Source: Lunularia cruciata
Taxonomy: Eukaryota; Streptophyta; Marchantiopsida; Lunulariales; Lunulariaceae
Reading direction: 5' to 3'
Assembly: GCA_948567375.1 (NCBI GenBank)
Contig: OX419757.1
Location: forward strand, 48,918,001-48,982,000
DNA length: 64,000 bases
Position 1 is the first letter of the stretch. The number at the start of each line of letters is the position of its first letter. Made by a program: the position numbers and the translations under genes. Positions 49,640-60,964 of the stretch are shown here, piece by piece. The notes beneath the pieces were generated by a model, which saw nothing but the letters and a program-made list of their open reading frames with translations, was not told where the DNA came from and did not search any database.

Positions 49640-51330
49640 GCAATATCATGACAGAAAGAGCGTATATTAAGCAGTTTGATGGTCTACATTATTTGCGCAG
49701 CTTGCTGAAATTGAGAAGGTCCGATTTGACATATAATTTAAAGCAGCTCTAACTTGGATTCCATGTACTTCGACAGGCCGATATTGAGTTGATCTCTAAT
49801 TCATATTGTTCAAATCGACGAGATTTGGCTGCTGATAGGAGAAAAGCGCTTCAAAAAAGTCGTGACATAGGAACTAAACCGGTGATGATCGCATCGGTAG
49901 TAAACTTCTACTTACGTTGCCGTTCTGCCCTCGAATCGACTGGATGCCTCAAAGAGCTGCACTCAGAGCAGATAATTCATCTGAATTCAAATGCAAGTGC
50001 CAGATCAAATGTAGCTGACCGCATTCTGTTAACCGTGGTTGAGATTTGTCATTCGTATCGAGGCCAATCCCGGGACTATCAAAAGATGACTTTTCAGTAG
50101 AGTAATTGGGTTCTCGTACCAAAAGCAACAAATTCCTGACATGAGAATTTGTGGATTTCTTGCATTCATTTTCTCATCTTCTCCACATTTTTCCCGTACT
50201 CTGGTCAGCAAAAACCATTTCGTTGGGTGAACAATTGCACCAAATTCGATCAAACATGCAATCGTCTCATCTGATCCATCTCTGTATGGCAAACCTCAAT
50301 TCATTACAGAGGATCTGAATCGTTTTTGAGGTTAGATGTGAACTTCCTTGAATTGCATTACAATTTAGTCTGTGAACTAGATTCAGTCTTCTTTCTTGCT
50401 CCTGTCTTCACGTTCAAGACCGTTTCAGTAAACGTGTCTTAAATAGTGAACATCAAAGGCGAGTGTCATATACTGCAACTTGAGAACCAAACCCAACAAT
50501 TGGGAATTTTCATTGTTCTTTCTGGTCAACGATCAAATTCTAGACTTGCGGCAATATAGAAAGGAGTTGGTTGGGGGAAAGGACTCTGATGAAGAAAAAT
50601 CCAAACAGCGGCTCGAGACGGATCAATAATCCGTTTCCGAAGCAGCCAGCGGGACTGGGATTCGTGAATGGCGATTTGCTCTTTAACACGGCATCTACTC
50701 CCTCACAAAGTCACACGGCAGGTCAAGGATTTGAAGTTAGATGGCAAATAGAGGATGGACGCGGTACTCTTCAAGTGTTCCACAATACTGGCTCGTTTAA
50801 CTTCAACTAGTCAATCTTATATGCCCAACTGCACTCTGTGATTTGATTCTTGGCCTACGTTACTCTTTGCAATGACTGGTTTTTGTACGAGTAGATCTAG
50901 ATTTGGACAACACTTTTTCTCAATCTACAGCGAAAACATCAACATATGTGTCCTGTCTCTTACTTTCTTGAAGTAAGAGCTGTTCTATGTGAAATTCATC
51001 CAACCCTATTTGGACGCCGTCTGTAGAGTGTAATTTTTGCTCGATGGCATAAAAGGTGTAAACTATGTGGATCGAAGTTCCAAACTTTGCAGAGCTCAAA
51101 CAACAGCTGGAACCTCCAAACATAAAAATTAGTGCCCACATAGTCTCTCTTCCGCTACATGTAGAGTTTCTCACTTATTTTACATGGAAGTTTCATGATT
51201 TTGACAGGATATCCATAATCTGATTCATTGCAGGATTACCTTCCGTTCTCGATTATCATTTACGACTGCATTTTCCATCACTTCCATTAGAGCAAGCACT
51301 TTCCCTATCAGCGACTGTATAAGCGTCGAT
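49640..51330. other. Intergenic; one weak small ORF
   Basis: A 73-codon plus-strand frame from the ATG at 50589 to 50810 (ends GTLQVFHNTGSFNFN) has protein-like composition but no recognised family. The minus-strand ORFs at 49949-50292 and 50920-51174 are unsupported. Confidence 0.3.
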
Positions 51331-52396
51331 ATGACGCCCCAAAGAAAAGGTAAATCAAAGAGTCCATTCCAAAAAGGAGGAAGAACGATATCGTGGTTCT
51401 GATAGTGCCCTGTGATTGTGCATGCATAGGTAAAAGGAAAAGGAGTAGGGATTTTTCAGATTTCGACTCCGATGTGGGTGACGGTACTCACAGCGCAAGT
51501 GTCCTTGACGAGAATCCTGATTCCCACGCTAGAGCAGGCCAAAAGCAAACGGAGGTGGAGGGAAGATTGAAAGGTGACGACTTTTTGTTGAAGGCACGTC
51601 TTTCCAAGGTGGTGAAAATACCAATCTACGAAGCAATTAAAGTGGTCTATACGATCAAACGACAATTATACATCGGGAACTTTACTGGTACCGAAGTTAT
51701 GAAATGTACGGAGAAAGCAACGGGAGCCAAGTACGCAGTGAAAGTACTGAACAAGAACTCACTATTTGATCGTATTCCTGAGAGCTGGTTTAAACGTTGC
51801 TTATTCCTGGAGGCTGCTGCCCTCACGAATATCCTTCCAGCACATCCTAATATTGTCAAATTGCACAAGGTTTACGAAGCACCAGGCTGCATATGCATAG
51901 TAACGGAACGGCTGAGTCCATGGACTTTACCTATATGGCAAGCTACAAATCCGACGCTGAGATCTGTTTGGTGTTTAGGAAGATTGTAGAAGCGGTGAAT
52001 CATCTTCATACACACGGGTTATGTCACAATGACTTGACACTAGATATTATCTGTTTTAGGAAATCAAACCTTCTTGACCCGATTTTGATTGATTTTGGAA
52101 GTGCAAAACCCTTGGACCTACCATGCGAAGATAAAAGGAAACTCAAGATATGTAAGCCATTATCCAAGAAAGAACTCTCGACCCCAGAAACGAAAGATGT
52201 TGACATGCGAGCATTAGGAAAACTTTTGGAATCGTTATTAATCGACCATAGTGATCAAGCTCGAAACTTCAAGGAAAACACTCATCCATATGCTCTGGGG
52301 TTACTGACACATTTCTTCGATCATGACGCAACTCGAGAGATGTCAACTGTCTTTGACATTTTTGAACACCCCTGGTTTGCCATGCACGAGTCCTAA
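51331..52396 (+). pseudogene. Kinase-like gene 2, pseudokinase with frameshift
   Basis: A likely start is the ATG at 51331, with a short first exon to 51349, donor GTAAAT, acceptor TTTTTCAG at 51459 and phase-matched entry into DFDSDVGDG. The N-lobe has RLSKVVK, a degraded Gly-loop (IGNFTGTEV) and AVKVLNK. After IVTERLS the frame shifts at about 51918-51920: the C-lobe continues one frame over as MDFTYMASYKSDAEICLVFR, HNDLTLDI, LIDFGSA, ending EHPWFAMHES. The catalytic-loop Lys and Asn of active kinases are Thr and Ile here, so it could not work as a normal kinase even if joined. It aligns with kinase-like gene 1 without gaps between the hinge and the catalytic loop. Confidence 0.75.
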
Positions 52397-55059
52397 CCAT
52401 GATCTTACCTGAATTCAGAGAAACGGGTTTGCTCCCAGAAACATCATGCGGAGCAACTATAATTCGAGTAATACATTTTTAACTATGTATATATACAAAC
52501 ATGGACTCTATTTCTTTGTTGCTTGTTTTATTTCGTTTGTGCTACGACTAGTACTAGTGACTTGGATCGGAGTTCGGTTCAGCGTGTAATCTGATGATCC
52601 CTGGGTGACCTCTCAGGAGCGAGTCACCTTCCTGAACGTGATGTGGATTTCTCATCTCCTCATAGTATACGCAGATCTACTTTCAAATTACTCTTAACTT
52701 GACACAAGTGAACTTGACCTATTATTGTGCAAGTTGGTTAGGGTCCTTTGTAGTAGAACATCCAAAAATCCAAAAATTTGGTGGATATAGATATGAACTC
52801 TGTCTGCGCGTGGAGCTTATCTTAGGCAAGAAAACTACTACAAGCTCCATTGTATGAAGGAGCTCATCATGGGTGAGTACGCGCATGATAGAAGTATTTG
52901 AAACAACTTGCACATTGCAATTGACAACTCTAGTGTGACCGTTGTGGCAGTGGGATAGATATCTTCACAATATCTAACATATAACCACTTCTGTTGATTT
53001 CTTTGAAGATCAAGTATGGGATTTCACCGCACATGTTATGCGTATGGTGATCTGACTGTCGGCCGACACTTTCGGAAATAGATATGATCCTCCGGGATCC
53101 ATCAAAGTTTCAGAATTGTAGACTTAGATTATCAAGTCCCCTCTTGAGTTGTTTGGCATAAGTCATGACTGGTCTTCAGTTCGATTTTGATTCCCAGAAT
53201 TTGAGGCAATACATATGTATGTCACAGTTGCAACTAGGGCACGTGGGAGGGATGTAATTATAAGCTGAGTTGTTTTTGTTCTCGTTCTTTGTTCCTTCAA
53301 TTGACGACTGAAGAAGATAGTAAGCATTGTGCAATTTCAAGGTTTCCATCATAATCGGTCAAAGTAGTGACGCTGACAACAGAAGGTATGGTCATCTGCA
53401 ACACCATGATCATGAAGACATTTACATATTCGGGTTCAAATTCTTGCTTAGCAATTCTAAGGATAAAAGCGAGTACACCCCATGATTAATGATTCTAAAA
53501 TCTCCAAAGTTGATTGTAAATAGTAGTAGCTACACAAGTTTTGGTCTGGTTGATCTTGACAATCTATGGGGTTGATTTAAACTAAGATGCAAAACTAACT
53601 TTAAAGGGATCTGACTGTCTTGAATCGAAGCCCTAACAAGAAAGCATCCAGCATGATACATGCAATCGTCGGACGTCCATGAACAAACCCTTACAAGGTG
53701 CTGTCACTAGCAAAGGTTAGCTTGGAATTCTGCAAACACAATATCAGTACCCTATCTGCCTTGATTCTTCCTAAAGGGAACGGTAAGGGGATCCTCTGCT
53801 TCTCTGGAACATCACAAGCGTCACCATCAGAACTCTAAATAAGTTTAGCATGTTAACGATGTTACCATGGAGGTCGAAACATCCTAACATTGCCTACATC
53901 GCAAAGGTCAGATTAGCCATGGAACAGGTTACAGGCGATGTGCTGATTAGTAAATTAGCGCATTTGGTTTACTGATTAGCATAGGTTGCTCACTCTGTGG
54001 TACCTAAATCTGAGACCCAATCCGCAGCAAAACCGACTAGATTCCTACACTTCAATCATTGTGCTCAAATTTGGTCCGTCCTCTGCCAACTTCCCTTGTA
54101 TCCAATTCGGGAAAGAACTGCCGTAACCAAGTGCGAAGACATGAAAAATTTCTACTTGGCAAGATCTGGAACACTATTTTGCCACATATCTGATCCCTCA
54201 CGAAGCAGTAAAAGAATATTGCCTCCGATGCAAATCTCCCCATGGCTTTACCGTACAATTGCAGAGTAAAGCAAGCGTTTAATTTAAAGTTGACTTCTGG
54301 ACTTTCTCCGCAGATATCACTAATTTCTCCTGTAAAGTCGCGACGCATCAGGCTGTAGCGATGATCAATACTGACTGGTGACGTGACGTCTCTCCACGGT
54401 TTCTTTCCTTGCCGTGCCGTAAATTGTGAGGATTCAAAGATGGGAAATTAAAGACCTCAACTCCTTCTTACTAGATACTACTTTGAACTCGAAGTGCATG
54501 CAATCCCCTCGTGCATGTGGCAAAGTAAAACAGCAAAACTCGAGCTCGTAAACACGTATCCAGAACTTTACTTTGAGCGAGTGTGCGCAAAAGTATGTAC
54601 ATGGTAACTCCCGGAAAGGGAAAGTTAATAATCCGCTCTAGATATCTTAATGTCCAAGAGTGGCACTGGAACTCATAAGCTGTCTGCACAATCCTGATGG
54701 GGAAGTCTAACTCAGAGCTAGTTCTACAACCCGAGCCCCATCATCATATAATGTCACAATCCATGTTGCAGCCTGGGTTCAGGCGTAGGTTAAACCTGAA
54801 ATAAAATCAGTGCTGGACCGAGTGAGGAGTTTATAAGGAGAACATACAACCACCAAAGCCAGAACAAAGAGCCAAGTAACTTAACGAGCTCGAGAGAAGA
54901 TGAGAAAGATACAGCAGTTGATACTTCTGTCCAGGGTCGGGACCCTCCGCACGAGTTTAAATCCTGCGACAATTTATATACAGCTGATTGTCCGATATGC
55001 CCTGACATATAGAGAAAGAGTCTGACACGAAGGACACATATGTGCATGGTGCTCTAATT
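52397..55059. other. Intergenic, no supported gene
   Basis: ORFs at 52722-52913, 53997-54348 and 54471-55047 show no motif. A TATA-like stretch (tatatataca) follows kinase-like gene 2 at about 52488-52498. Confidence 0.4.
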
Positions 55060-55377
55060 CTATTCATCCAATTCTACTATCTCTAGCTCGACCTCGTGGA
55101 TCTCTTGCTCCAGCCCACAGATAGTCTCAATAGCGCAGCTGATTATCGAGGCCTCGTCCATACGTGGTTTTCTTGGCAATATCGAACGGAGGTGGAAAAG
55201 CAGATGGCTCAGTTCAGCACTTTTCTCCGGGGTCTCTTCCTCAATCGCCAGGGTTACGGGTAATCCAGACGTTTGAAAATGAGCCATATTGCTCTCATCT
55301 ATGGAAGCCAGTTTGACATCCCCGACTTCATTTCTGGTGCAGAGCCTTGGATGCGACGAAGATACGATGAATGACAT
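55060..55377 (-). CDS. Helix-loop-helix-like protein without a basic region, 105 aa or partial
   Basis: The frame opens upstream at a GTG; the first ATG is at 55377. The C-terminal 50 residues fit the helix-loop-helix of plant bHLH factors: helix 1 ELSHLLFHLRSILP, loop RKPRMD, helix 2 EASIISCAIETICGLEQEI, then a Glu-rich helix. The segment just before helix 1 is acidic (EEETPEKS), so the DNA-binding basic region is absent in this exon. Either a short non-DNA-binding HLH regulator that would act by dimerising with bHLH partners, or the last exon of a longer gene. A Lys-rich reading just upstream (MKKVANSKLKSRAESS, 55472-55423) is a possible partner exon. Confidence 0.45.
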   Translation of the reverse strand: MSFIVSSSHPRLCTRNEVGDVKLASIDESNMAHFQTSGLPVTLAIEEETPEKSAELSHLLFHLRSILPRKPRMDEASIISCAIETICGLEQEIHEVELEIVELDE

Positions 55378-55410
55378 CTGTACATCACAATCAAATGAGT
55401 GGAGGTGCAC

Positions 55411-58400
55411 TTGTTACAAACTGCTTTCTGCCCGAGATTTCAACTTGGAGTTTGCAACTTTCTTCATCTTCTGAAGCCTACTTCTGGTGCGGAGTGAGAT
55501 AGTGCAGAGGACTTAAAAAAGGAATCACAATAGTACCTCGAACTTCACTTACCTTCGGAAGAAAGAACAGCCCCTTGAACTGTGTTCCTCAAACACTGTA
55601 AACTCTGAACTGGTTTCTCAACCTCTCAAAGACTTTTCCTGTTCTCAATGAAGTTTACTTACTCCGCAATGAAATCGCGGAAGAATAACATGATTCATAT
55701 ACACGCTCGTCCCAGCGCCTGGATAGAGCAGTTTCGACCAGCTTATCGAACGAAAACACGTGCTGGTTCAAACACTTCTCACGGTCAAATAAATTGGTTT
55801 GCATTTGCACGTCAAATTGCGCCGACATTCTAAATTCTTTTTCTTGATTTGATCTGCACATGGGTTTCTGACAGGCACGTAGTAAGAATACAAGCAAGTT
55901 CTGGAACTGCTGCGAACCCTTGAACTAGAAAACGATGTTCCATCAATTGAAGAAAGCATGACGAACCGAAGTGACCTGCAAGAGGAGTAAATAATCACAC
56001 GTCGTCGATTTGGTATCATCCTAAACTGTACGGATTCGAATATGCTTAAAGTCAATTTGTAGAAGGTTAGATGGGGAGTTCCTATCTAAGCCCAGACCAC
56101 TTGAATTGGGTATCGGCGCGCTGTTGGCCGTTAATCGGCACATCCAAGCTTTTTCAGTGAAGTACATATGTACTCCAATCCTTTCTTTTGGATCCATGGA
56201 GCGATCCCGCTCTGTACCGTGGCCACCGCCCAACTAGCAGCATAAACGCGTCCATCGCTGGAGCTTTTGAAGCTATCAATATTAACGGTACCTATTCTCC
56301 GAAGCTCTCGATATATAGATTTCCTGTGGCACTGTGAGAAACAGTTTTGTTAACTTTATAACTGTACTTCAGGGAACATCAAGCTGCTACGTCCCATGAA
56401 ACGTATGCGGAATATGCGATCTCATTCAAACATGAATCTCCTTTAAATTAATTTACATAGCAGCATGAATTAAGGCTATCACGCCGTTGTCTATGCCTTT
56501 GGAAAAATAGAGCAAATTCCGAAACATGCAACATTAATATCTCACCATTTCTTACAGACCTGTATATGTTAGATCCAGACTATCGCGTAATGCTGTCTAG
56601 GGAGAGAAGATAGAACAAACACTTGAGATAGCACAAAGCTACGTGTTTACTGGCAAGGTTTGATGTCGTGGACCCTGTGCGGCACTGTTTGCGACTGAAA
56701 TTTACTATTTCATATCACTCGGAAAGTAGTAAGACCTCTCACAATGAAAGTAGTAGGACCTCTACTACTACTCTACCAATGCCCGTTCCCATGGCAACTT
56801 TCTTTCGGAATTCTGTCTCCCTCGTATCCTGACATCAGCTTGAACCCATCCGAAACTGTATAGTTGATGTGGAACTAGTGCATTGACTAGAGTAACAAGG
56901 GTTTATTGACATTCAGACCTACCGCTCATTGTACCGTTGCAACATTCGGATCCGATGGCTTGTGAACTATCTATGCATCCCGATCTTTCTGAAATTGAAT
57001 AATTGTGTAGCTTCAATTTTGAATAAGTGAGTTCTTATCAGTGCGATGAAGTTAATGTTCTGTCTGTTTGTTTGAAGGTGAACTCAAATATTTGTATAGA
57101 ATCAATTTTGACTGGCTGAGTTTCTCGGCGCGGTGTATTTAATATTGTGCTTGACCCTAAATTAAGCTTGCAATCTGTGATATGAATCGCCACAAATTGC
57201 GACTGCAACGTTCGCGGTATTATGAGGATTGTCACGTTTATAATAATGCACATCTTGAATAGACTTATCACCATGCTTATGATCTCACAAGAGATGGTCC
57301 TAATTCATTGCAAAAGTAACCTGGTGTTCGATTGTCCTTGTGTCATTGTCCTTGATTGTTCCAATTAGCTCAATTTTGAAGTGAACCATGTCTGGCCTGC
57401 ATGTTGGATTCTGGTGATGCAAGTTAATCCCTTGATAGATTTGAAGAGCTCTATTAATTCTTTGATGTGGCATCCAAAGCGATACTTTGTAGTTGATTCT
57501 CAAATGGAGTTGGTGTTGGTAGGTTTTGGTTGTTGTACTTTGCCATATTCTCTTTGGGAATATACCAGGAGCTTTGGAGCTTATAGATAAGAGATTGTAT
57601 TTGGACTTATCAGGATTGGTTGTGTACATTTGTATTCCCAACCCCCAAGAACTTCTACTCCAATTCTCAACCTTCCTTCTATCTAGTAGTAGAAAAAGGT
57701 TCACATCATATTATCACAACACACTATTGCTTTGGAAATACACCGAGAGAAAGTGAAACCTAAATGCAATGCATGCGCACCAATCCAAACCAAATGCACA
57801 TACTACCAAGATGTGTAGATGGGGAGGATACAAACACAAAAGAATTAACCATAACTCTCCATACCTCTAGTATATAAGTGCCTTAGAGCATCCATGCTCT
57901 ATCCGAGAGTTGCTTCTTACTTGTATCAAAGAGCTACTTTCAACTTATACTCTAGACAAGGTAATTTTACACTTTTTGATTGTGTTTTGTTGTGGAAATA
58001 ACTTTAAGGCTTGGTCTGAAGTAACTTTTCACTATAACTCCAAATCAAATATTCAAGTACTGCCTACAAGAAAAACTCTCTAATGATATATAACATATCT
58101 CAATTTAACTACTATAACTCCTTTAACAATGTCTTAAATTGAGTGTAATTTATGGTTCAAAACACTAATTTGAAACCAACAAGGTTTCACTCAAGGTTCA
58201 TACAAAAGTTTTGCCAAAGTTTTGGCTGAGTGATTCAAGTAAGTATCAAGAACACTCTTGCAAGCTGTCACTCTTTCAATCATGAACTCAAATGGGAAAT
58301 TTGCAATTAATTATGGTTTGAGATGGAACAATCTATAAAATGTTATAATAGTAATTTAATTGAAATTTGATATAAAATCTCACTACTTATAAATGCCACA

Positions 58401-59449
58401 TCAATGGAATTGAATCCAATATTTTGCTAAGTCCTTCTATGCAATTTGGCTTTTGAGCTTTCAACCAATCACTAGATATGGATCAATTAATGATTTGTGC
58501 TAACATTTGAGCTCTATAGAACCAAATATACTTGAATCAAGATCATGAATTCTCTATTTGAGTAGTTCATTCCACACAAAGGTACAAGATTATAACACCA
58601 ATAATCTTGAAAAATATCATAGAATTTTTTAAGCCAGAACTTGAGATGTTGTCAAAATGCCAAATGTGATCATAATCTCCAACCAAAGAACTTGATTTCA
58701 AATAGTCCAACTTCAATTAGTCATATCAAGCTTAAGATAAACTCAAAAGTAGCATTTCTTTGATTTGGCCCAACACTAAATTTTTGTCCACTCAAACATT
58801 CTTAATTGACCATTAGAAGCTACTGTAAAACTCCAAGAATTCTCCAAAATGTTTGCCTAGGTATAGAATTGACTCCCCTTCCTTCAATTGATCATATCTT
58901 GGTAATCAATTGTTAATTAGTCACATTCTTAGTCTTCACATTATAGCCTATCTGGTCTTCTCTCAAAAGATGGTCTATTTTTCCATAAATGCTCCTCCCA
59001 AACTCCCTAAAATGTGCAAACCCTAATCTTTAACATTGTAGAACCCAAATTCTTGCACTTTGAACTCTTAACAACTCCTCCTTTTGACACATGAACCTTC
59101 AAACTCCACCTCCAAAGCCTTAAGTGAGACTTTTGATCCCTCTCCTACAAAAAGGATATAAATGGTCAAAACCTAAACTTTTCTATAAGTTAGCATAAGG
59201 AGGATAATATGATTTGGATTCTCCATCACCAACACCATGAACAAAAGAACAAAATGATTTATTTTTTAGACACAAAAGTTATCATAATAGATAACTTGAA
59301 GCTTAATCTGAAAAGTATTTAGGAGAGGTGGAATAGGAGGATAGAATATCTCTTTGATCAAACTCCTATTTTGACATTATAACTTCTATGCTCTACTATC
59401 ACTCAAGACCCACAAGACTAAAACACATAAACTCTCTATTGAGCCTCAG
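55411..59449. other. Intergenic, increasingly AT-rich; no supported gene
   Basis: Minus-strand ORF 57300-57704 and plus-strand ORFs 57381-57756 overlap in opposite senses with no recognised domain. 57750-59449 is AT-rich non-coding DNA that looks like old repeat sequence, but no second copy is present here to prove it. Confidence 0.4.

Positions 59450-59509
<60 letters not shown>
59450..59509. repeat. (CA)25 microsatellite followed by (TA)n
   Basis: CA repeats fill 59451-59500 without interruption, then TA repeats to about 59509. Confidence 0.97.
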
Positions 59510-59666
59510 TAGATCATGATGTAGATCATAATCCATGTAGCCAATCACTTGAATGTACATAAATTGCTCACATGGCAATTGATCAACTTGTAGGATCCCT
59601 TGTATGGATTACTACAACTCTACATGGATAAAAGAAATAAATATATTATCTCACTCATTAGGCAAA

Positions 59667-60133
59667 TGTAATATTCTCAAGGATAGAGAAAACACAAAGT
59701 CCTCACGCAAACTTTGATGCCCCCAAAGGAGCACCTTCTCTTTATTATATAGCCAAAGAGGATCTCCTCCAAGTAAGCTCCACCATAAAATTAGGTACAT
59801 GGATAGGTGACCTGTCAACAAGTTCCACCCTTAGATTACTTGCTAGTATTGGTGACATGTTAGTCCTGGTCCCATCCAGTTGGTCAAATAAGCTTTGACC
59901 AGAAGGAATCTTTTAGGGAATCTTCTTGAAGAATCTCAAAATCACATGGATGAGGTATCGTTGGAAAGCTCTTGATGAGACAAACCTAAAGGAGGGAAGG
60001 CCAGCCTGTCCTATACATGGGGGAGGGGGGGGGGGAGGGGGGCATGGGGATGTGCACATTTTAAAGGCCTAATTCATCCATTTAGACCTCCAAAATTGCC
60101 TCTAAAGTTTTCAAGCCTATGTTGGCTTCTGCC
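59667..60133. repeat. Family III LTR fragment, cut by the family I element
   Basis: Starts TGTAATATTCTC and follows the solo LTR at 21856-22588 (shared ggagcacc ttctctttatta, aagctttgacc, ggaatcttttagggaatctt, gaggcctaattcatcc) up to ggcttctgcc. There it meets block A of the family I element at 60134, at the point corresponding to about 22459 of the solo LTR. This fixes the outer boundary of the family I element. Confidence 0.85.
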
Positions 60134-60796
60134 TGTCGTGCGTATATACATCGCTACACAACATACATCGCTGTCAACATCATACACTATAAAAGCACAA
60201 CTCACACATAAGTCATACATAGACTCTAAAGTGCCACAATAATCAGATTGCTTAACACTTTCAACTCAACTCAACTCAGATCAATACTTGATCTGTCACT
60301 CTATAAACTGCCAACAACTGGGCACTGATTACAGTCAAGCCACACCCACTCAAGCATAAAGAATCTAGGTGACGCTTGCCGGCCTCTGTCCACCATAGCC
60401 AGGAACTCGAAGGCTCAACATCAGAGAAGTGAGCTCTCTGGAGCTCACTTCGAAACTATACCCCCTGGACTCGAGCTAGCCCTGAAACCCTAACGGTCAC
60501 GCTGATGGCACACTCGACGGTGCAAACGGTGCAAAGTGACGGTGGGCCCCACCGTGAAGTCAGTACCCCGAACACGAAATCTAACCGTCGGAAAGTAGTC
60601 CCTAAGAAACAGCTAGAATAACTCTAACTACCATCACTGGAACTCCAGTGTCCGAGCATCTAGATGCGGAACTACAAATGGCGAGATAGCTGTCGTGCGT
60701 ATATACATCGCTACACAACATACATCGCTGTCAACATCATACACTATAAAAGCACAACTCACACATAAGTCATACATAGACTCTAAAGTGCCACAA
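60134..60796 (-). repeat. 3' LTR region of family I element: A-B-A composite
   Basis: Block A at 60134-60239 and at 60691-60796 is identical over 106 bp. Block B (60240-60690) lies between. Overall the block begins TG and ends CA in the sense direction, when taken from 60795 to 60134. The adjacent upstream G-rich tract fits a polypurine tract, so the whole 662 bp may be the LTR. Block B alone appears as the putative 5' LTR of the older copy. Confidence 0.75.
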
Positions 60797-60964
60797 TCGC
60801 CCCCCTAGCTGGCGGTTAGGTCCCTCTAACTCCAGATAGCCATCTACTCTAAGTATATGGTATACTCTCTAATGGGCAAAGATCAGGAGGCCGGGTGCTA
60901 TGGAGCCCCATCATTAGTCGCCTGTTTGCAATCTATACCATATAAAGAATGAACTAGCTACAGG

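Noticed and set aside
57300-57756. 134-codon minus-strand ORF and overlapping plus-strand ORFs
   Set aside because: No recognisable domain in either sense, AT-rich context and no splice partners. Probably old repeat DNA.
60134-60796. A-B-A block as a stand-alone miniature (TRIM-type) element
   Set aside because: It is attached in the same position to both family I copies, and no typical primer-binding site follows the first A block. A family-specific LTR structure explains it at least as well.
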